A model generated the notes under the pieces. The model was not told the DNA's origin. It did no database searches and worked only from the letters and a program-made list of their open reading frames with translations. Made by a program: the position numbers and the translations under genes. DNA of 64,000 nucleotides from Pseudobutyrivibrio xylanivorans (GTDB taxonomy: Bacteria; Bacillota; Clostridia; Lachnospirales; Lachnospiraceae), in assembly GCF_008935055.1 (NCBI RefSeq), contig NZ_CP043028.1:1642501-1706500 (forward strand), read 5' to 3'. Shown here piece by piece: positions 55,765 through 64,000 of this stretch (positions are counted from its first letter, which is position 1; every line of letters starts with the position of its first letter).

Positions 55765-55794
55765 GCACTTATACAAGCAAGCTTGTATAAGTGC
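55765..55794. other. 14-bp perfect hairpin between rpsD and rpoA
   Basis: GCACTTATACAAGC/GCTTGTATAAGTGC with a two-base loop. The T5 run is on the plus-strand exit side, opposite to operon transcription, so it would block antisense entry rather than end the operon. On the operon mRNA it is a strong stem in the 156-base gap. Confidence 0.7.
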
Positions 55795-55820
55795 TTTTTG
55801 TAAGATTTTACTAAATTCTA

Positions 55821-56414
55821 TTATTTTGAATATAACTCGACGATAAGCATCTCGTCTACAGGAACATCAATCTGCTCTCTGTTAGGAAGCTCTTTTACTG
55901 TACCCTTAAGATTCTCAGCGTCAACATCGATCCACTCAGGAACGATTCTACCAGCTGTAACCTCTGTGATATCCTTAAATCTCTGAAGGCTCTTTGACTT
56001 CTCACGAACCTCGATAACATCTCCAGCCTTTACAAGGTATGAAGGAATGTTAACTGACTTACCGTTTACAAGGAACATCTTGTGATCAACAACCTGACGA
56101 GCTTCCTTTCTTGTACGTGCAAATCCCATACGGAATACTACGTTATCAAGACGGCTCTCAAGCATTGTCATAAGGTTTTCACCTGTCATACCCTTCTGAC
56201 GGTCAGCCTTCTCATAATAATTACGGAAAGGCTTTTCAAGTACGCCATAGATAAACTTAGCCTTCTGCTTCTCCTGAAGCTGAAGAGCGTACTCAGACTT
56301 CTTGCCTCTTCCTCTATTCTTCTGTCTACGTGACTTCTTATCATATCCTAAAAATGTAGGATCTAAATCAAGAGATCTACATCTTTTAAGAACTGGTGTC
56401 TTATTAACTGCCAT
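55821..56414 (-). CDS. rpsD: Ribosomal protein S4
   Basis: Primary 16S rRNA-binding protein, 197 residues. The S4 domain is [26 protein letters not shown] near 84, then [24 protein letters not shown]. The N-terminus holds only one Cys, so the zinc form is excluded. Placed in the alpha operon between rpsK and rpoA, as in Clostridia. S4 often represses its own operon; the target here is not seen. Confidence 0.97.
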   Translation of the reverse strand: MAVNKTPVLKRCRSLDLDPTFLGYDKKSRRQKNRGRGKKSEYALQLQEKQKAKFIYGVLEKPFRNYYEKADRQKGMTGENLMTMLESRLDNVVFRMGFARTRKEARQVVDHKMFLVNGKSVNIPSYLVKAGDVIEVREKSKSLQRFKDITEVTAGRIVPEWIDVDAENLKGTVKELPNREQIDVPVDEMLIVELYSK

Positions 56415-56430
56415 TAGATTTCCCTCCTAA

Positions 56431-56823
56431 TTAGACTCTTCTACGCTTTGGTGGACGACATCCGTTGTGTGGAACTGGAGTAACATCCTTGATTGTAAGA
56501 ACCTGAACGCCATTTGCATCGATTGCACGAATAGCAGCTTCACGTCCTGAACCTGGTCCCTTTACGAATACATCTACACTCTTTAAACCGTGAATTAATG
56601 CAGCCTTAACTGCTGTCTCTGCTGCCATCTGCGCAGCATAAGGAGTAGATTTCCTTGAACCTCTAAATCCTAGACCACCAGCACTTGCCCATGAAAGAGC
56701 GTTACCCTGAGCATCTGTAATAGTAACGATAGTGTTATTGAAAGATGCCTGAACATGTACCTGTCCGTGTTCAACGTTTTTCTTTACACGCTTTTTTGTT
56801 GTCTTCTTTGCAACTTTAGCCAT
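56431..56823 (-). CDS. rpsK: Ribosomal protein S11
   Basis: Platform protein of the small subunit, 130 residues. [22 protein letters not shown] near 20 and [19 protein letters not shown] near 47, and the C-terminal [18 protein letters not shown], are the typical blocks. It follows rpsM by 33 bases. Confidence 0.97.
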   Translation of the reverse strand: MAKVAKKTTKKRVKKNVEHGQVHVQASFNNTIVTITDAQGNALSWASAGGLGFRGSRKSTPYAAQMAAETAVKAALIHGLKSVDVFVKGPGSGREAAIRAIDANGVQVLTIKDVTPVPHNGCRPPKRRRV

Positions 56824-56856
56824 AATTAAACTAACCTACTTTCTTTCTATAAATAA

Positions 56857-57225
56857 TTACTTCTTCTTATTAGCTACTGTACGCTTTGGACCCTTGCGAG
56901 TACGAGCGTTTGTCTTAGTCTTCTGTCCACGAACAGGAAGACCCTTTCTATGACGGATTCCTCTATAGCATCCGATTTCCTGAAGTCTCTTGATATCAAG
57001 TGCAACTTCTCTTCTAAGATCACCTTCTACAGTTAATGTCTCATCGATAACTGTGCTGATCTTCTTAACTTCTTCGTCAGTTAAATCCTTAACACGTGTG
57101 TTAGGATCTACACCAGCTGCCTCAAGAACTTTGTTTGAGCTTACTCTACCAATTCCGTAAATGTAAGTTAAACCAATTTCAATTCTCTTGTCTCTTGGTA
57201 AATCTACACCTGCAATACGAGCCAT
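56857..57225 (-). CDS. rpsM: Ribosomal protein S13
   Basis: Head protein of the small subunit, 122 residues, contacting the P-site tRNA and L5. [19 protein letters not shown] and [14 protein letters not shown] at the start, and [29 protein letters not shown] at the C-terminus, are highly conserved. A 208-base gap with no recognised gene lies between it and rpmJ. Confidence 0.97.
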   Translation of the reverse strand: MARIAGVDLPRDKRIEIGLTYIYGIGRVSSNKVLEAAGVDPNTRVKDLTDEEVKKISTVIDETLTVEGDLRREVALDIKRLQEIGCYRGIRHRKGLPVRGQKTKTNARTRKGPKRTVANKKK

Positions 57226-57433
57226 GTGTGTTTACACCTCCATAAATATTTCTACAATTAATAATCGATATAAGTAATACAGCTCCGATAAATCGGCCTG
57301 AAATGTGTGTATTCCCATATCTGTTTCCAAATCTGGCCTCGGTATGATAGGCCTTTTATTATGAACAGCCTAAATTAGATACACTTTAGACTGCAGCCGC
57401 ACATAATAAATGCATTACATAAGTAATCAGAAA

Positions 57434-57547
57434 TTAACCCTGACGCTGCTTATGCTTTGGGTTTTCACAAATAATGCGAATGCTACCCTTTCTTTTGATG
57501 ACCTTGCACTTCTCGCACATAGGCTTTACAGAAGATCTTACTTTCAC
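57434..57547 (-). CDS. rpmJ: Ribosomal protein L36
   Basis: A 37-residue protein read from a GTG start at 57547, after AAAGGAGGAAAATC. The sequence [20 protein letters not shown] then [17 protein letters not shown] carries the zinc ligands Cys11, Cys14, Cys27 and His32. It fits L36 exactly and lies between infA and rpsM, as expected. The GTG start and small size are why it is easily missed. Confidence 0.96.
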   Translation of the reverse strand: MKVRSSVKPMCEKCKVIKRKGSIRIICENPKHKQRQG

Positions 57548-57670
57548 GATTTTCCTCCTTTCCATGCCCTTTTTTCAAAGGTTGTGGTCAACTTTATTTG
57601 AACATTCTAAAAACGTCCGCTTAATAGTATAGCGAGCGTCTTCAAGTATGTCAACAACTATTTTAAAAAA

Positions 57671-57889
57671 TTATTTATCTCTCCAAATGATTCTTCCCTT
57701 TGAAAGATCATAAGGACTCATTTCGATTGTTACTTTATCACCCGGTAAGATACGAATGTAATTCTGTCTTAACTTACCACTAATATGCGCAAGAATCTGA
57801 TGACCATTCTCAAGCTCAACCTTAAACATAGCATTTGGAAGTTTTTCTACAACAACTCCCTCTACTTCAATAACATCTGCCTTAGACAT
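57671..57889 (-). CDS. infA: Translation initiation factor IF-1
   Basis: A 72-residue OB-fold protein that blocks the A site during initiation. [21 protein letters not shown] and [25 protein letters not shown] are the standard segments. Start overlaps the KOW gene stop by eight bases; rpmJ follows. Confidence 0.97.
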   Translation of the reverse strand: MSKADVIEVEGVVVEKLPNAMFKVELENGHQILAHISGKLRQNYIRILPGDKVTIEMSPYDLSKGRIIWRDK

Positions 57890-58148
57890 CTTTGTTCCTC
57901 CTATTATAACTTTTAAGAATTCTTTTAATTATAAGATCATCAAGTGCTTTTGTAGAATCATATTCTTCAAGAACATCTGACGGAATATTTTTAATAAGCT
58001 GTAAATGAATCTTCTTCTTTTTCTTCGGCTTTGCAATTGGCTTAGTTGTACCATTTGCAACCATGTAAAAATCATCTAATTCATCAATAATGACATACAC
58101 CTGATTTTTATCATGACCCGCCTTTGATAATGCAAGTGTTAAATCCAT
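57882..58148 (-). CDS. KOW domain RNA-binding protein (L14e-like)
   Basis: An 88-residue basic protein with an N-terminal KOW-like fold ([29 protein letters not shown]) and a Lys-rich centre. Small KOW proteins stand between map and infA in many Clostridia; function on the ribosome is inferred from context and the domain. It overlaps both neighbours (map by 10 bases, infA by 8), so translation is coupled. Confidence 0.88.
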   Translation of the reverse strand: MDLTLALSKAGHDKNQVYVIIDELDDFYMVANGTTKPIAKPKKKKKIHLQLIKNIPSDVLEEYDSTKALDDLIIKRILKSYNRRNKDV

Positions 58149-58939
58149 TTGTTTCCCTCCGGATTTGCAAGCTCCGATGGTGTAAGTGTGAGAATCTCAG
58201 GAGCCCCATCAGTAATAACAATTGTATTCTCATAATGAGCTGATAATGATTCATCCATAGTAACAACTGTCCACTCATCATCCATCCAGGCAACATCTGG
58301 GCCGCCTGCATTTATCATCGGCTCAATAGCCAATGTCATTCCCTTTAGGAGCTTTGGCCCTTTTCTAAACTTACGTCTGAAATTAGGAATCTCTGGCGCC
58401 TCGTGAAGTGATTTTCCAATGCCATGTCCAACCAAATCTCTGACAACTCCATATCCAAAGCCTTCGCAGTACTCCTGAATTGCTCCAGATATATCATAAA
58501 GATGGTTTCCTGCAGTTGCATATTTCATTCCCTGGAAGAAAGACTGACGAGTTCTTTCTATAAGAAGTCTTGCCTCTTCACTAATTTCACCAACTGGAAC
58601 TGTACGTGCTGCATCTGAATGGTAACCCTTGTACAAAACACCTGTATCCAAGCTGACAATATCACCATTTACAAGAATGTGATCATCGCATGGTATACCA
58701 TGAACAACCTCGTCATTCACAGAAACGCATACACTTCCAGGATAACCATAAAGGCCCTTGAAGTTAGGCTCGCAGCCATAGCTTCTGATTATTTCTTCAC
58801 CAAGCTTGTCCACATCAAGTGTAGACATTCCTTCGTGAATTTCTTTAGCCAAAGCCTCGTGAACCTGAGCAAGAATCTTTCCAGCTTCACGCATTAATTG
58901 AATTTCTTCATCAGTTTTAATAGTTATAACTTCTGACAT
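58139..58939 (-). CDS. map: Type I methionine aminopeptidase
   Basis: Removes initiator Met from nascent proteins. 266 residues. Metal ligands: Asp in SLDTGVLYKGYHSDAARTV near 96, His in VGHGIGKSLHEAPEIPN near 170 and Glu in TLAIEPMIN near 203, plus the final Glu in NTIVITDGAPEIL (about 237). It starts one base after the adk stop and is followed by the KOW gene. Confidence 0.97.
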   Translation of the reverse strand: MSEVITIKTDEEIQLMREAGKILAQVHEALAKEIHEGMSTLDVDKLGEEIIRSYGCEPNFKGLYGYPGSVCVSVNDEVVHGIPCDDHILVNGDIVSLDTGVLYKGYHSDAARTVPVGEISEEARLLIERTRQSFFQGMKYATAGNHLYDISGAIQEYCEGFGYGVVRDLVGHGIGKSLHEAPEIPNFRRKFRKGPKLLKGMTLAIEPMINAGGPDVAWMDDEWTVVTMDESLSAHYENTIVITDGAPEILTLTPSELANPEGNKWI

Positions 58940-58940
58940 C

Positions 58941-59585
58941 TTAAGCTCCTAAAATAGCTGTGATATCCTCAAAAACTTTTTCCATTGGCTGTGTACCATC
59001 TACAGACTTAAGGATACCCTTGCCATTGTAATAATCAATAAGTGGCTGTGTCTGATCATGATATACATCAAGTCTCTTCTTAACTGTCTCTGGCTTATCA
59101 TCATCTCTAAGTACAAGCTCGCTACCGCATGAATCACAAACGCCTTCCTTCTTAGGCGGAATAGAAACGATGTGATATGTAGCACCACAGTTAAGGCATG
59201 CTCTACGTCCCGACATTCTGTTGATGATGTTCTCATCTGGAACATCTACATCAATAGCGAAGTCCATAGACTGTCCAATCTTTGTAAGAGCAGCATCAAG
59301 AGCTTCTGCCTGAGGAATTGTTCTTGGGAAACCATCTAAAACAAATCCATTTTTAGCATCATCCTGTGCAATACGGTCCATTACAAGATCACATGTAAGT
59401 TCATCTGGAACAAGCAAACCCTGATCCATGTATTCCTTTGCTTTCTTGCCAAGCTCTGTACCGTTTTTAATGTTAGCACGGAATATATCACCTGTAGAAA
59501 TGTGAGGAATAGAATACTTTGAAGCAATCTGCTTTGCCTGTGTTCCTTTGCCTGCACCAGGTGCACCTAACATAATAATCTTCAT
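58941..59585 (-). CDS. adk: Adenylate kinase
   Basis: Converts AMP and ATP to two ADP. 214 residues with P-loop GAPGAGKGT (residues 7-15), the LIDNV-like [11 protein letters not shown] and the FPRTIPQA block. The LID carries a zinc site: Cys130, Cys133, Cys150, Cys153. Gram-positive type. The secY stop is 97 bases upstream with a hairpin in between. Confidence 0.97.
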   Translation of the reverse strand: MKIIMLGAPGAGKGTQAKQIASKYSIPHISTGDIFRANIKNGTELGKKAKEYMDQGLLVPDELTCDLVMDRIAQDDAKNGFVLDGFPRTIPQAEALDAALTKIGQSMDFAIDVDVPDENIINRMSGRRACLNCGATYHIVSIPPKKEGVCDSCGSELVLRDDDKPETVKKRLDVYHDQTQPLIDYYNGKGILKSVDGTQPMEKVFEDITAILGA

Positions 59586-59624
59586 TTATAAAACCCTCCT
59601 GCATAGATGTTTATATTTTTCTCT

Positions 59625-59667
59625 AAAAACACCTAAAGAGATACACAGAAATCTGCGTATCCCTTAG
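59625..59667 (-). terminator. Intercistronic hairpin between secY and adk
   Basis: Minus strand arms CTAAGGGATACGCAG and CTGTGTATCTCTTTAG pair with a few mismatches, followed within a few bases by T5. It may act as a partial terminator that lowers adk and map relative to the ribosomal genes, or as an mRNA processing site. Confidence 0.55.
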
Positions 59668-59682
59668 ATGAATTAATGACAA

Positions 59683-60996
59683 TTAGTCATTTAAAAATCC
59701 TTTGTAATTACGAACCATCATCTGTGATTCAACCTGCTTAAGTGTTTCAACGATAACACCAACAATAATGATGATTGATGTACCACCAAATGAAACGCTT
59801 GCTCCAAGCAAACCGTTAAAGATGATTGGAAGTAAAGCTACGATTGCAAGTCCAATTGCACCAATGAAAATAATGTGCTGTAAGATACCTGTAAGGTAAT
59901 CTGATGTAGGCTTGCCTGGTCTAATACCTGGGATAAATCCACCAGAACGCTTAAGATTCTCAGCAATCTCAAGTGGATTAAATGTAATTTCTGTATAGAA
60001 ATATGCGAATCCAATGATAAGGAGAATATAAACAACTGCTCCGATTGAATTTACCCAGTTTCCTGGGTTAAACCAGTTAGACTGATTCATAGCATTTAAT
60101 ACTTTACCCCAAAATCCCTGAACGCCATTCTTAGCGAATAACTGAACAAGCATTATAGGAGTCTGAAGCAGGGACTGTGCGAAGATAACTGGGATAACAC
60201 CTGCAGTATTAACCTTCATAGGAATTACTGAGGAATTACCGCCAACCTGTCTTCTTCCCTGAATCTTATTGGAATATTGAACTGGAATACGTCTCTCAGC
60301 GCTCTGCAAAATAACAACGAATACAACAAGTGCAACAATAATTGCAGCGATAATCACGCCAGCCAGTGTTGCTTTTGCAACTGTTCTATTTGCCATGAAC
60401 TGCTCATAAAGCTTTGTTAAATCAGATGGGATACGGCTAATGATATTAATAGTAAGAACTATTGAAATACCATTTCCAATACCCTTTTCTGTAATTCTCT
60501 CACCAATCCACATGAGAACTGCAGAACCAGCTGTAAGAGCTGCTACAACTAAAATAACATACCAAGCATTGTAAGCAACGAGATATCCACTTCTTCCAAA
60601 TCCAATTGCCATTGCAATTGATTCACCGAGTGCCAATCCAACAGTGAGATAACGTGTAATTGCTGTCATCTTTTTTCTGCCGGCCTCACCATCACGCTGC
60701 ATCTCTTCTAACTTAGGAAATGCAATTGTAAGCAACTGCATAATGATAGAAGATGTAATGTATGGTGTAATATTCAGCGCGAAAACTGACATTGATGAAA
60801 AAGAACCACCAGTGATCGAATCAAAGAAATTCAACGCACTGTCACTATCCGCGAAGAGACTGCTAAAGGCACTGCCATTGATGCCAGGCACTGGAAGCAA
60901 GCTTCCAAGCCTAACAACAATAAGCATTAAAAATGTAAAACCAATTCGTCTTCTTAAATCTTTAATTTTAAAAGCATCGCGTAGTGTTTGAAGCAT
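59683..60996 (-). CDS. secY: Protein translocase subunit SecY
   Basis: Channel-forming core of the Sec translocon, 437 residues, ten membrane helices. RLGSLLPVPGINGSAF near 29, GYLVAYNAWYVILVV, and RRIPVQYSNKIQGRR near 237 (ribosome/SecA contact loop) are conserved, as is the C-terminal FYTEITFNPLEIAENLKRSGGFIPGIRPGKPT. Between rplO (starts one base after the stop) and adk, the usual spc operon place. Confidence 0.97.
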   Translation of the reverse strand: MLQTLRDAFKIKDLRRRIGFTFLMLIVVRLGSLLPVPGINGSAFSSLFADSDSALNFFDSITGGSFSSMSVFALNITPYITSSIIMQLLTIAFPKLEEMQRDGEAGRKKMTAITRYLTVGLALGESIAMAIGFGRSGYLVAYNAWYVILVVAALTAGSAVLMWIGERITEKGIGNGISIVLTINIISRIPSDLTKLYEQFMANRTVAKATLAGVIIAAIIVALVVFVVILQSAERRIPVQYSNKIQGRRQVGGNSSVIPMKVNTAGVIPVIFAQSLLQTPIMLVQLFAKNGVQGFWGKVLNAMNQSNWFNPGNWVNSIGAVVYILLIIGFAYFYTEITFNPLEIAENLKRSGGFIPGIRPGKPTSDYLTGILQHIIFIGAIGLAIVALLPIIFNGLLGASVSFGGTSIIIIVGVIVETLKQVESQMMVRNYKGFLND

Positions 60997-61440
60997 TTAG
61001 ATCACCTCTACTGTTCCGCCTAAAGCTTCAATCTTTTCCTTAGCGCTAGCGCTGAATGCATTAGCCTGAACGTTAAGCTTCTTTGTAAGCTCTCCGCCGC
61101 CAAGGATCTTAACGCCATCGCGAGGATTCTTGATGATACCGCTCTCGATAAGAGTATCAACAGTTACAGTAGCACCATTATCAAATCTCTCTAAATAAGA
61201 AACATTGATACCAACGATTTCCTTTGTATTTCTATTCTTGAAACCACGCTTAGGAAGACGTCTGTATAAAGGCATCTGTCCACCTTCGAATCCAAGTCTA
61301 ATGCTTCCGCCAGAACGAGCCTTCTGTCCCTTATGACCCTTACCAGCAGTCTTGCCATTTCCTGAACCGTGACCACGGCCTCTTCTGAAATTATCGCTGT
61401 GCTTTGAGCCTTCTGCTGGCTGTAAGTTAGATAAATCCAT
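60997..61440 (-). CDS. rplO: Ribosomal protein L15
   Basis: Large-subunit protein, 147 residues. [42 protein letters not shown] at the N-terminus, seen here in two parts, is Gly-Lys-rich and conserved. [29 protein letters not shown] and the end [19 protein letters not shown] complete it. The secY start adjoins its stop directly. Confidence 0.97.
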   Translation of the reverse strand: MDLSNLQPAEGSKHSDNFRRGRGHGSGNGKTAGKGHKGQKARSGGSIRLGFEGGQMPLYRRLPKRGFKNRNTKEIVGINVSYLERFDNGATVTVDTLIESGIIKNPRDGVKILGGGELTKKLNVQANAFSASAKEKIEALGGTVEVI

Positions 61441-61457
61441 TATGGCACCTCCTTCTA

Positions 61458-61643
61458 TTAAATTTCTTCAACTTTTACTAAGTGATTGACCATTCTAAGC
61501 ATTCCGCGAACGCTGTCGTTGTCAGGAAGCTCAACAGTCTTATTGACCTTTCTAAGGCCAAGTGCTTCTACAGTCTTCTTGTTCTTAGGAACAGCACCGA
61601 TTGTAGACTTTACGAGTGTTACTCTTAACTTCTTCTCTGCCAT
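61458..61643 (-). CDS. rpmD: Ribosomal protein L30
   Basis: A 61-residue large-subunit protein with the [32 protein letters not shown] block ([20 protein letters not shown]) and the C-terminal [20 protein letters not shown]. Located between rpsE and rplO, as usual. Confidence 0.96.
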   Translation of the reverse strand: MAEKKLRVTLVKSTIGAVPKNKKTVEALGLRKVNKTVELPDNDSVRGMLRMVNHLVKVEEI

Positions 61644-61657
61644 TTTAACTTTCCTCC

Positions 61658-62167
61658 TTAAGCAAGAATGTCTTCAACCTTCTTGCCACGAGCCTTAGCT
61701 ACTTCCTCAGGAGACTTAAGAAGCTTAAGTCCTTCGATAGTAGCAAGAACAACGTTCTGCTTATTTGATGATCCAAGTGACTTTGTACGGATGTTTCCGA
61801 TACCTGCAAGCTCACATACGGCACGTGCTGGACCACCAGCGATGATACCAGTACCTTCTGGAGCCTTCTTAAGAAGTACAGAAGCGCCTGTGTGCTTACC
61901 CTGAATGTCGTGTGTAATACTGTGGTTGTCATCAAGCTTAACTGTGATGAGCTTCTTCATTGCATCTTCCTTACCCTTGCGGATAGCTTCAGGAATTTCA
62001 GCTGCCTTGCCGAGTCCAGCGCCAACGTGTCCGTTCTTATCGCCTACTACAACAAGAGCTGTGAAACGCATGTTACGTCCACCCTTAACAACCTTTGTTA
62101 CACGCTTAATTTCTACAACCTGCTCAGTTAATTCTAACTGGCTAGCGTCAATGATTTCACGTTTCAT
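61658..62167 (-). CDS. rpsE: Ribosomal protein S5
   Basis: Small-subunit decoding-fidelity protein, 169 residues. [34 protein letters not shown] near 23 holds the double-stranded RNA-binding part. [30 protein letters not shown] near 95 is the C-terminal fold. Start ATG at 62167. Confidence 0.97.
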   Translation of the reverse strand: MKREIIDASQLELTEQVVEIKRVTKVVKGGRNMRFTALVVVGDKNGHVGAGLGKAAEIPEAIRKGKEDAMKKLITVKLDDNHSITHDIQGKHTGASVLLKKAPEGTGIIAGGPARAVCELAGIGNIRTKSLGSSNKQNVVLATIEGLKLLKSPEEVAKARGKKVEDILA

Positions 62168-62178
62168 GTGTTCTCCTC

Positions 62179-62547
62179 CTAGAATTCTAATCCAGCTTCT
62201 CTAGCTGCGTCTGCAAGAGCTGCAACCTTGCCGGCATAAATGTAACCACCTCTGTCGAAAACGACTTCCTTGATTCCCTTTTCCTGTGCCTTCTTAGCAA
62301 TAACTGTACCGAGCTTTGAAGCAGCTTCGATGTTATTTGTCTTTGCAAGGTCTGTCTTAACGTCTGCGTCAAGAGTAGATGCTGAAACGAGTGTATTTCC
62401 ACATGTATCGTCAATTACCTGAACATACATATGATTGTTGCTTCTGAACACTGCTAAACGAGGTCTTTCTGCAGTACCGGCTAGAGTGTTACGAAGTCTT
62501 CTATGCTTTGTCTGGCGAACTACTTGTCTAGATTTCTTACTTACCAT
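62179..62547 (-). CDS. rplR: Ribosomal protein L18
   Basis: 5S rRNA-binding protein, 122 residues. The basic N-terminus, [21 protein letters not shown], and [39 protein letters not shown] are family segments. Between rplF and rpsE. Confidence 0.97.
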   Translation of the reverse strand: MVSKKSRQVVRQTKHRRLRNTLAGTAERPRLAVFRSNNHMYVQVIDDTCGNTLVSASTLDADVKTDLAKTNNIEAASKLGTVIAKKAQEKGIKEVVFDRGGYIYAGKVAALADAAREAGLEF

Positions 62548-62565
62548 TTTACATTCACTCCTTTA

Positions 62566-63105
62566 CTATTTCTTACCGGTCTTACCGACTTTACGTCTAA
62601 TAACTTCATCAGAGTACTTAATACCCTTACCCTTGTATGGCTCAGGTCTTCTCTTATCTCTGATGTTGGCAGCGTACTGACCAACCTTTTCCTTGTCGAT
62701 ACCCTTGATGATAATTTTATTTCCGTCAACAGTTGACTCGATACCCTCTGGATCTTCCATCTCTACTGGGTGTGAGTAACCAAGGTTAAGAGTAAGCTTC
62801 TTACCAGCCTTAGATGCTCTGTAACCTACACCGTTAACCTCAAGAGTCTTCTCATAGCCTGTTGTAACACCAACAACCATGTTGTTGATAAGTGTTCTTG
62901 TAAGACCATGTAAAGACTTCATTTTCTTTAAATCATTAGGTCTAGTAACAACAACTTCTGCACCCTCGAGCTTGATATCCATCTCTGATGGAAGAGTTCT
63001 CTCAAGAGTACCCTTAGGACCTTTTACAGTCACATGATTATTTTCTGCAATCTCAACTGTAACACCAGCTGGAACTGCGATTGGCATTCTTCCTATACGT
63101 GACAT
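62566..63105 (-). CDS. rplF: Ribosomal protein L6
   Basis: Large-subunit protein near the factor-binding site, 179 residues. [53 protein letters not shown] and [30 protein letters not shown] are the standard blocks. An ordinary copy; the gap to rpsH is about 90 bases. Confidence 0.97.
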   Translation of the reverse strand: MSRIGRMPIAVPAGVTVEIAENNHVTVKGPKGTLERTLPSEMDIKLEGAEVVVTRPNDLKKMKSLHGLTRTLINNMVVGVTTGYEKTLEVNGVGYRASKAGKKLTLNLGYSHPVEMEDPEGIESTVDGNKIIIKGIDKEKVGQYAANIRDKRRPEPYKGKGIKYSDEVIRRKVGKTGKK

Positions 63106-63196
63106 GCCCGTACCTCCTTAAATATAAACTGTATGTCCGGCTTCTATAACCGGGTTATACTTTTAGGTAATTAGTTACTAAATTGTTTGGATTTGA

Positions 63197-63598
63197 TTAC
63201 CAAACGTATGCAAGAACTTCGCCACCAACCTGAAGCTTACGAGCTTCCTTATCTGTGATGATGCCCTTGTTTGTTGAAAGGATAGCGATACCAAGTCCAC
63301 CTAAAACGTATGGGATATCGTCCTTACCAGCATAAATACGAAGACCTGGCTTAGAAATTCTCTTAATACCAGAAATAATCTTCTCGTTCTTGTTTGCACC
63401 GTACTTTAATGTAACACGGATATCCTTGAAGTTACCATTATCAACGATGTCATACTTTGTGATAAATCCCTCATCTACAAGAATATCAGCGATAGCGATT
63501 TTCATCTTAGATGCTGGAACATCAACTGTATCATGTTTTGCAGTATTTGCATTACGGATTCTTGTAAGCATATCTGCTATTGGATCACTCATTGTCAT
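63197..63598 (-). CDS. rpsH: Ribosomal protein S8
   Basis: Small-subunit assembly protein, 133 residues. [31 protein letters not shown] at the N-terminus (two parts) and [49 protein letters not shown] at the C-terminus are conserved. ATG at 63598 has GGAGG ten bases before; a second ATG two codons on is possible. S8 is a known repressor of the spc operon in E. coli; the target here is not visible. Confidence 0.96.
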   Translation of the reverse strand: MTMSDPIADMLTRIRNANTAKHDTVDVPASKMKIAIADILVDEGFITKYDIVDNGNFKDIRVTLKYGANKNEKIISGIKRISKPGLRIYAGKDDIPYVLGGLGIAILSTNKGIITDKEARKLQVGGEVLAYVW

Positions 63599-63638
63599 GA
63601 TGCAATTTCCTCCTAATTATCAATCTGTGTTCGTTATC

Positions 63639-63824
63639 TTACCATGAAGCTTTCTTAACGCCTGGAATCTGTCCCTTGTAAGCTAACTCACGGAAACATA
63701 CTCTACAAATACCATACTTTCTAAGGTATGCATGTGGACGACCGCAGATTTTGCAGCGGCTGTACTCTTGTGTAGAGAACTTAGCTGTGCGCTGCTGCTT
63801 AACTTTCATTGACTTCTTTGCCAT
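63639..63824 (-). CDS. rpsN: Ribosomal protein S14, zinc-binding type (type Z)
   Basis: A 61-residue S14 with two CxxC pairs (CKIC and CRVC), the zinc-binding form. [20 protein letters not shown] and [20 protein letters not shown] are diagnostic. The start at 63824 follows AGGAGGAAAGTT; a longer reading of 84 residues begins inside rplE. Between rplE and rpsH as usual. Confidence 0.96.
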   Translation of the reverse strand: MAKKSMKVKQQRTAKFSTQEYSRCKICGRPHAYLRKYGICRVCFRELAYKGQIPGVKKASW

Positions 63825-63834
63825 AACTTTCCTC

Positions 63835-64000
63835 CTATGCTTCCTTAGCGAAAGGCATGTTGAATAAACGAAGTAATTCTCTTGCCTCTTCATCTGTCTT
63901 AGCTGTAGTTACGAAGATGATATCCATACCACGAGTCTTGTCGATCTTATCGTACTCGATCTCAGGGAAGATGATCTGCTCCTTAATACCAAGTGCATAG
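63835..64000 (-). CDS. rplE: Ribosomal protein L5 (C-terminal part)
   Basis: The last 54 codons of L5, running off the right edge. [40 protein letters not shown] and LFNMPF match the C-terminus. It ends 11 bases before the rpsN start. L5 binds 5S rRNA and the tRNA T-loop. Confidence 0.96.
   Translation of the reverse strand, partial: YALGIKEQIIFPEIEYDKIDKTRGMDIIFVTTAKTDEEARELLRLFNMPFAKEA

Noticed and set aside
57330..57362. Terminator between rpmJ and rpsM (GGCCT/AGGCC then TTTT on the plus strand)
   Set aside because: Stem of five pairs, T-run on the strand opposite to the operon; no evidence of function.

Overview
The window looks like a core chromosomal segment of a low-GC anaerobic Clostridia member, probably Lachnospiraceae (Butyrivibrio/Pseudobutyrivibrio/Roseburia type). 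This is inferred from gene order and protein types: a KOW-domain protein between map and infA, rpsD inside the alpha operon, type III glutamine synthetase, a glp operon with a DUF1667 protein, and an enlarged L17. Nearly every gene is on the minus strand, so the fork probably enters from the right. The one clear plus-strand gene is a class A penicillin-binding protein at 33.4 kb.

Layout, left to right (transcription mostly right to left): the 5' part of a threonine aldolase-like gene; tRNA-Ser(TGA); ispD and tsaD; a small membrane-anchored protein, RNase Z, rimI, tsaB, tsaE and a YcxB-like protein. These supply the t6A tRNA modification set (tsaB/D/E) beside tRNA maturation. Next come tex, an acyltransferase, a CPBP protease and a complete IS1182-family element. 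The glycerol block follows (DUF1667 protein, two FAD oxidoreductases, glpF, glpK and the antiterminator glpP), then thrH, hom and an ACT-domain gene. The prfB-ctpA-ftsX-ftsE-cdaR group includes a prfB with a programmed +1 frameshift. An AT-rich 600 bp gap with DnaA-box-like sites separates it from an NlpC/P60 wall hydrolase. Then trxB, ridA, cvfB, an acyl-ACP thioesterase, tRNA-Gln(CTG), yigZ, the PBP, glnN, fba and a lipid kinase.

From 40 to 49 kb lies a carbon-control and cell-envelope cluster: a Crh-like HPr lacking the catalytic His, whiA, rapZ, murB, an M18 aminopeptidase, hprK, uvrC and ftsH. It is followed by a three-gene ABC importer and a MATE transporter. From 54 kb to the right edge is the spc/alpha ribosomal superoperon (rplE to rplQ, with secY, adk, map, infA, rpmJ and rpoA), closed by a strong terminator.

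The least expected structure is a family of at least eight intergenic hairpin repeats of about 83-95 nt. Their stems are kept by compensatory changes, and most copies end 19-26 nt before a start codon. Other points of note are a candidate WalR box on the NlpC/P60 promoter, a leader attenuator before glpP, hairpins at both IS ends, and unusual start codons (TTG for ftsE, rapZ and whiA; GTG for prfB, ftsH, rpoA and rpmJ).
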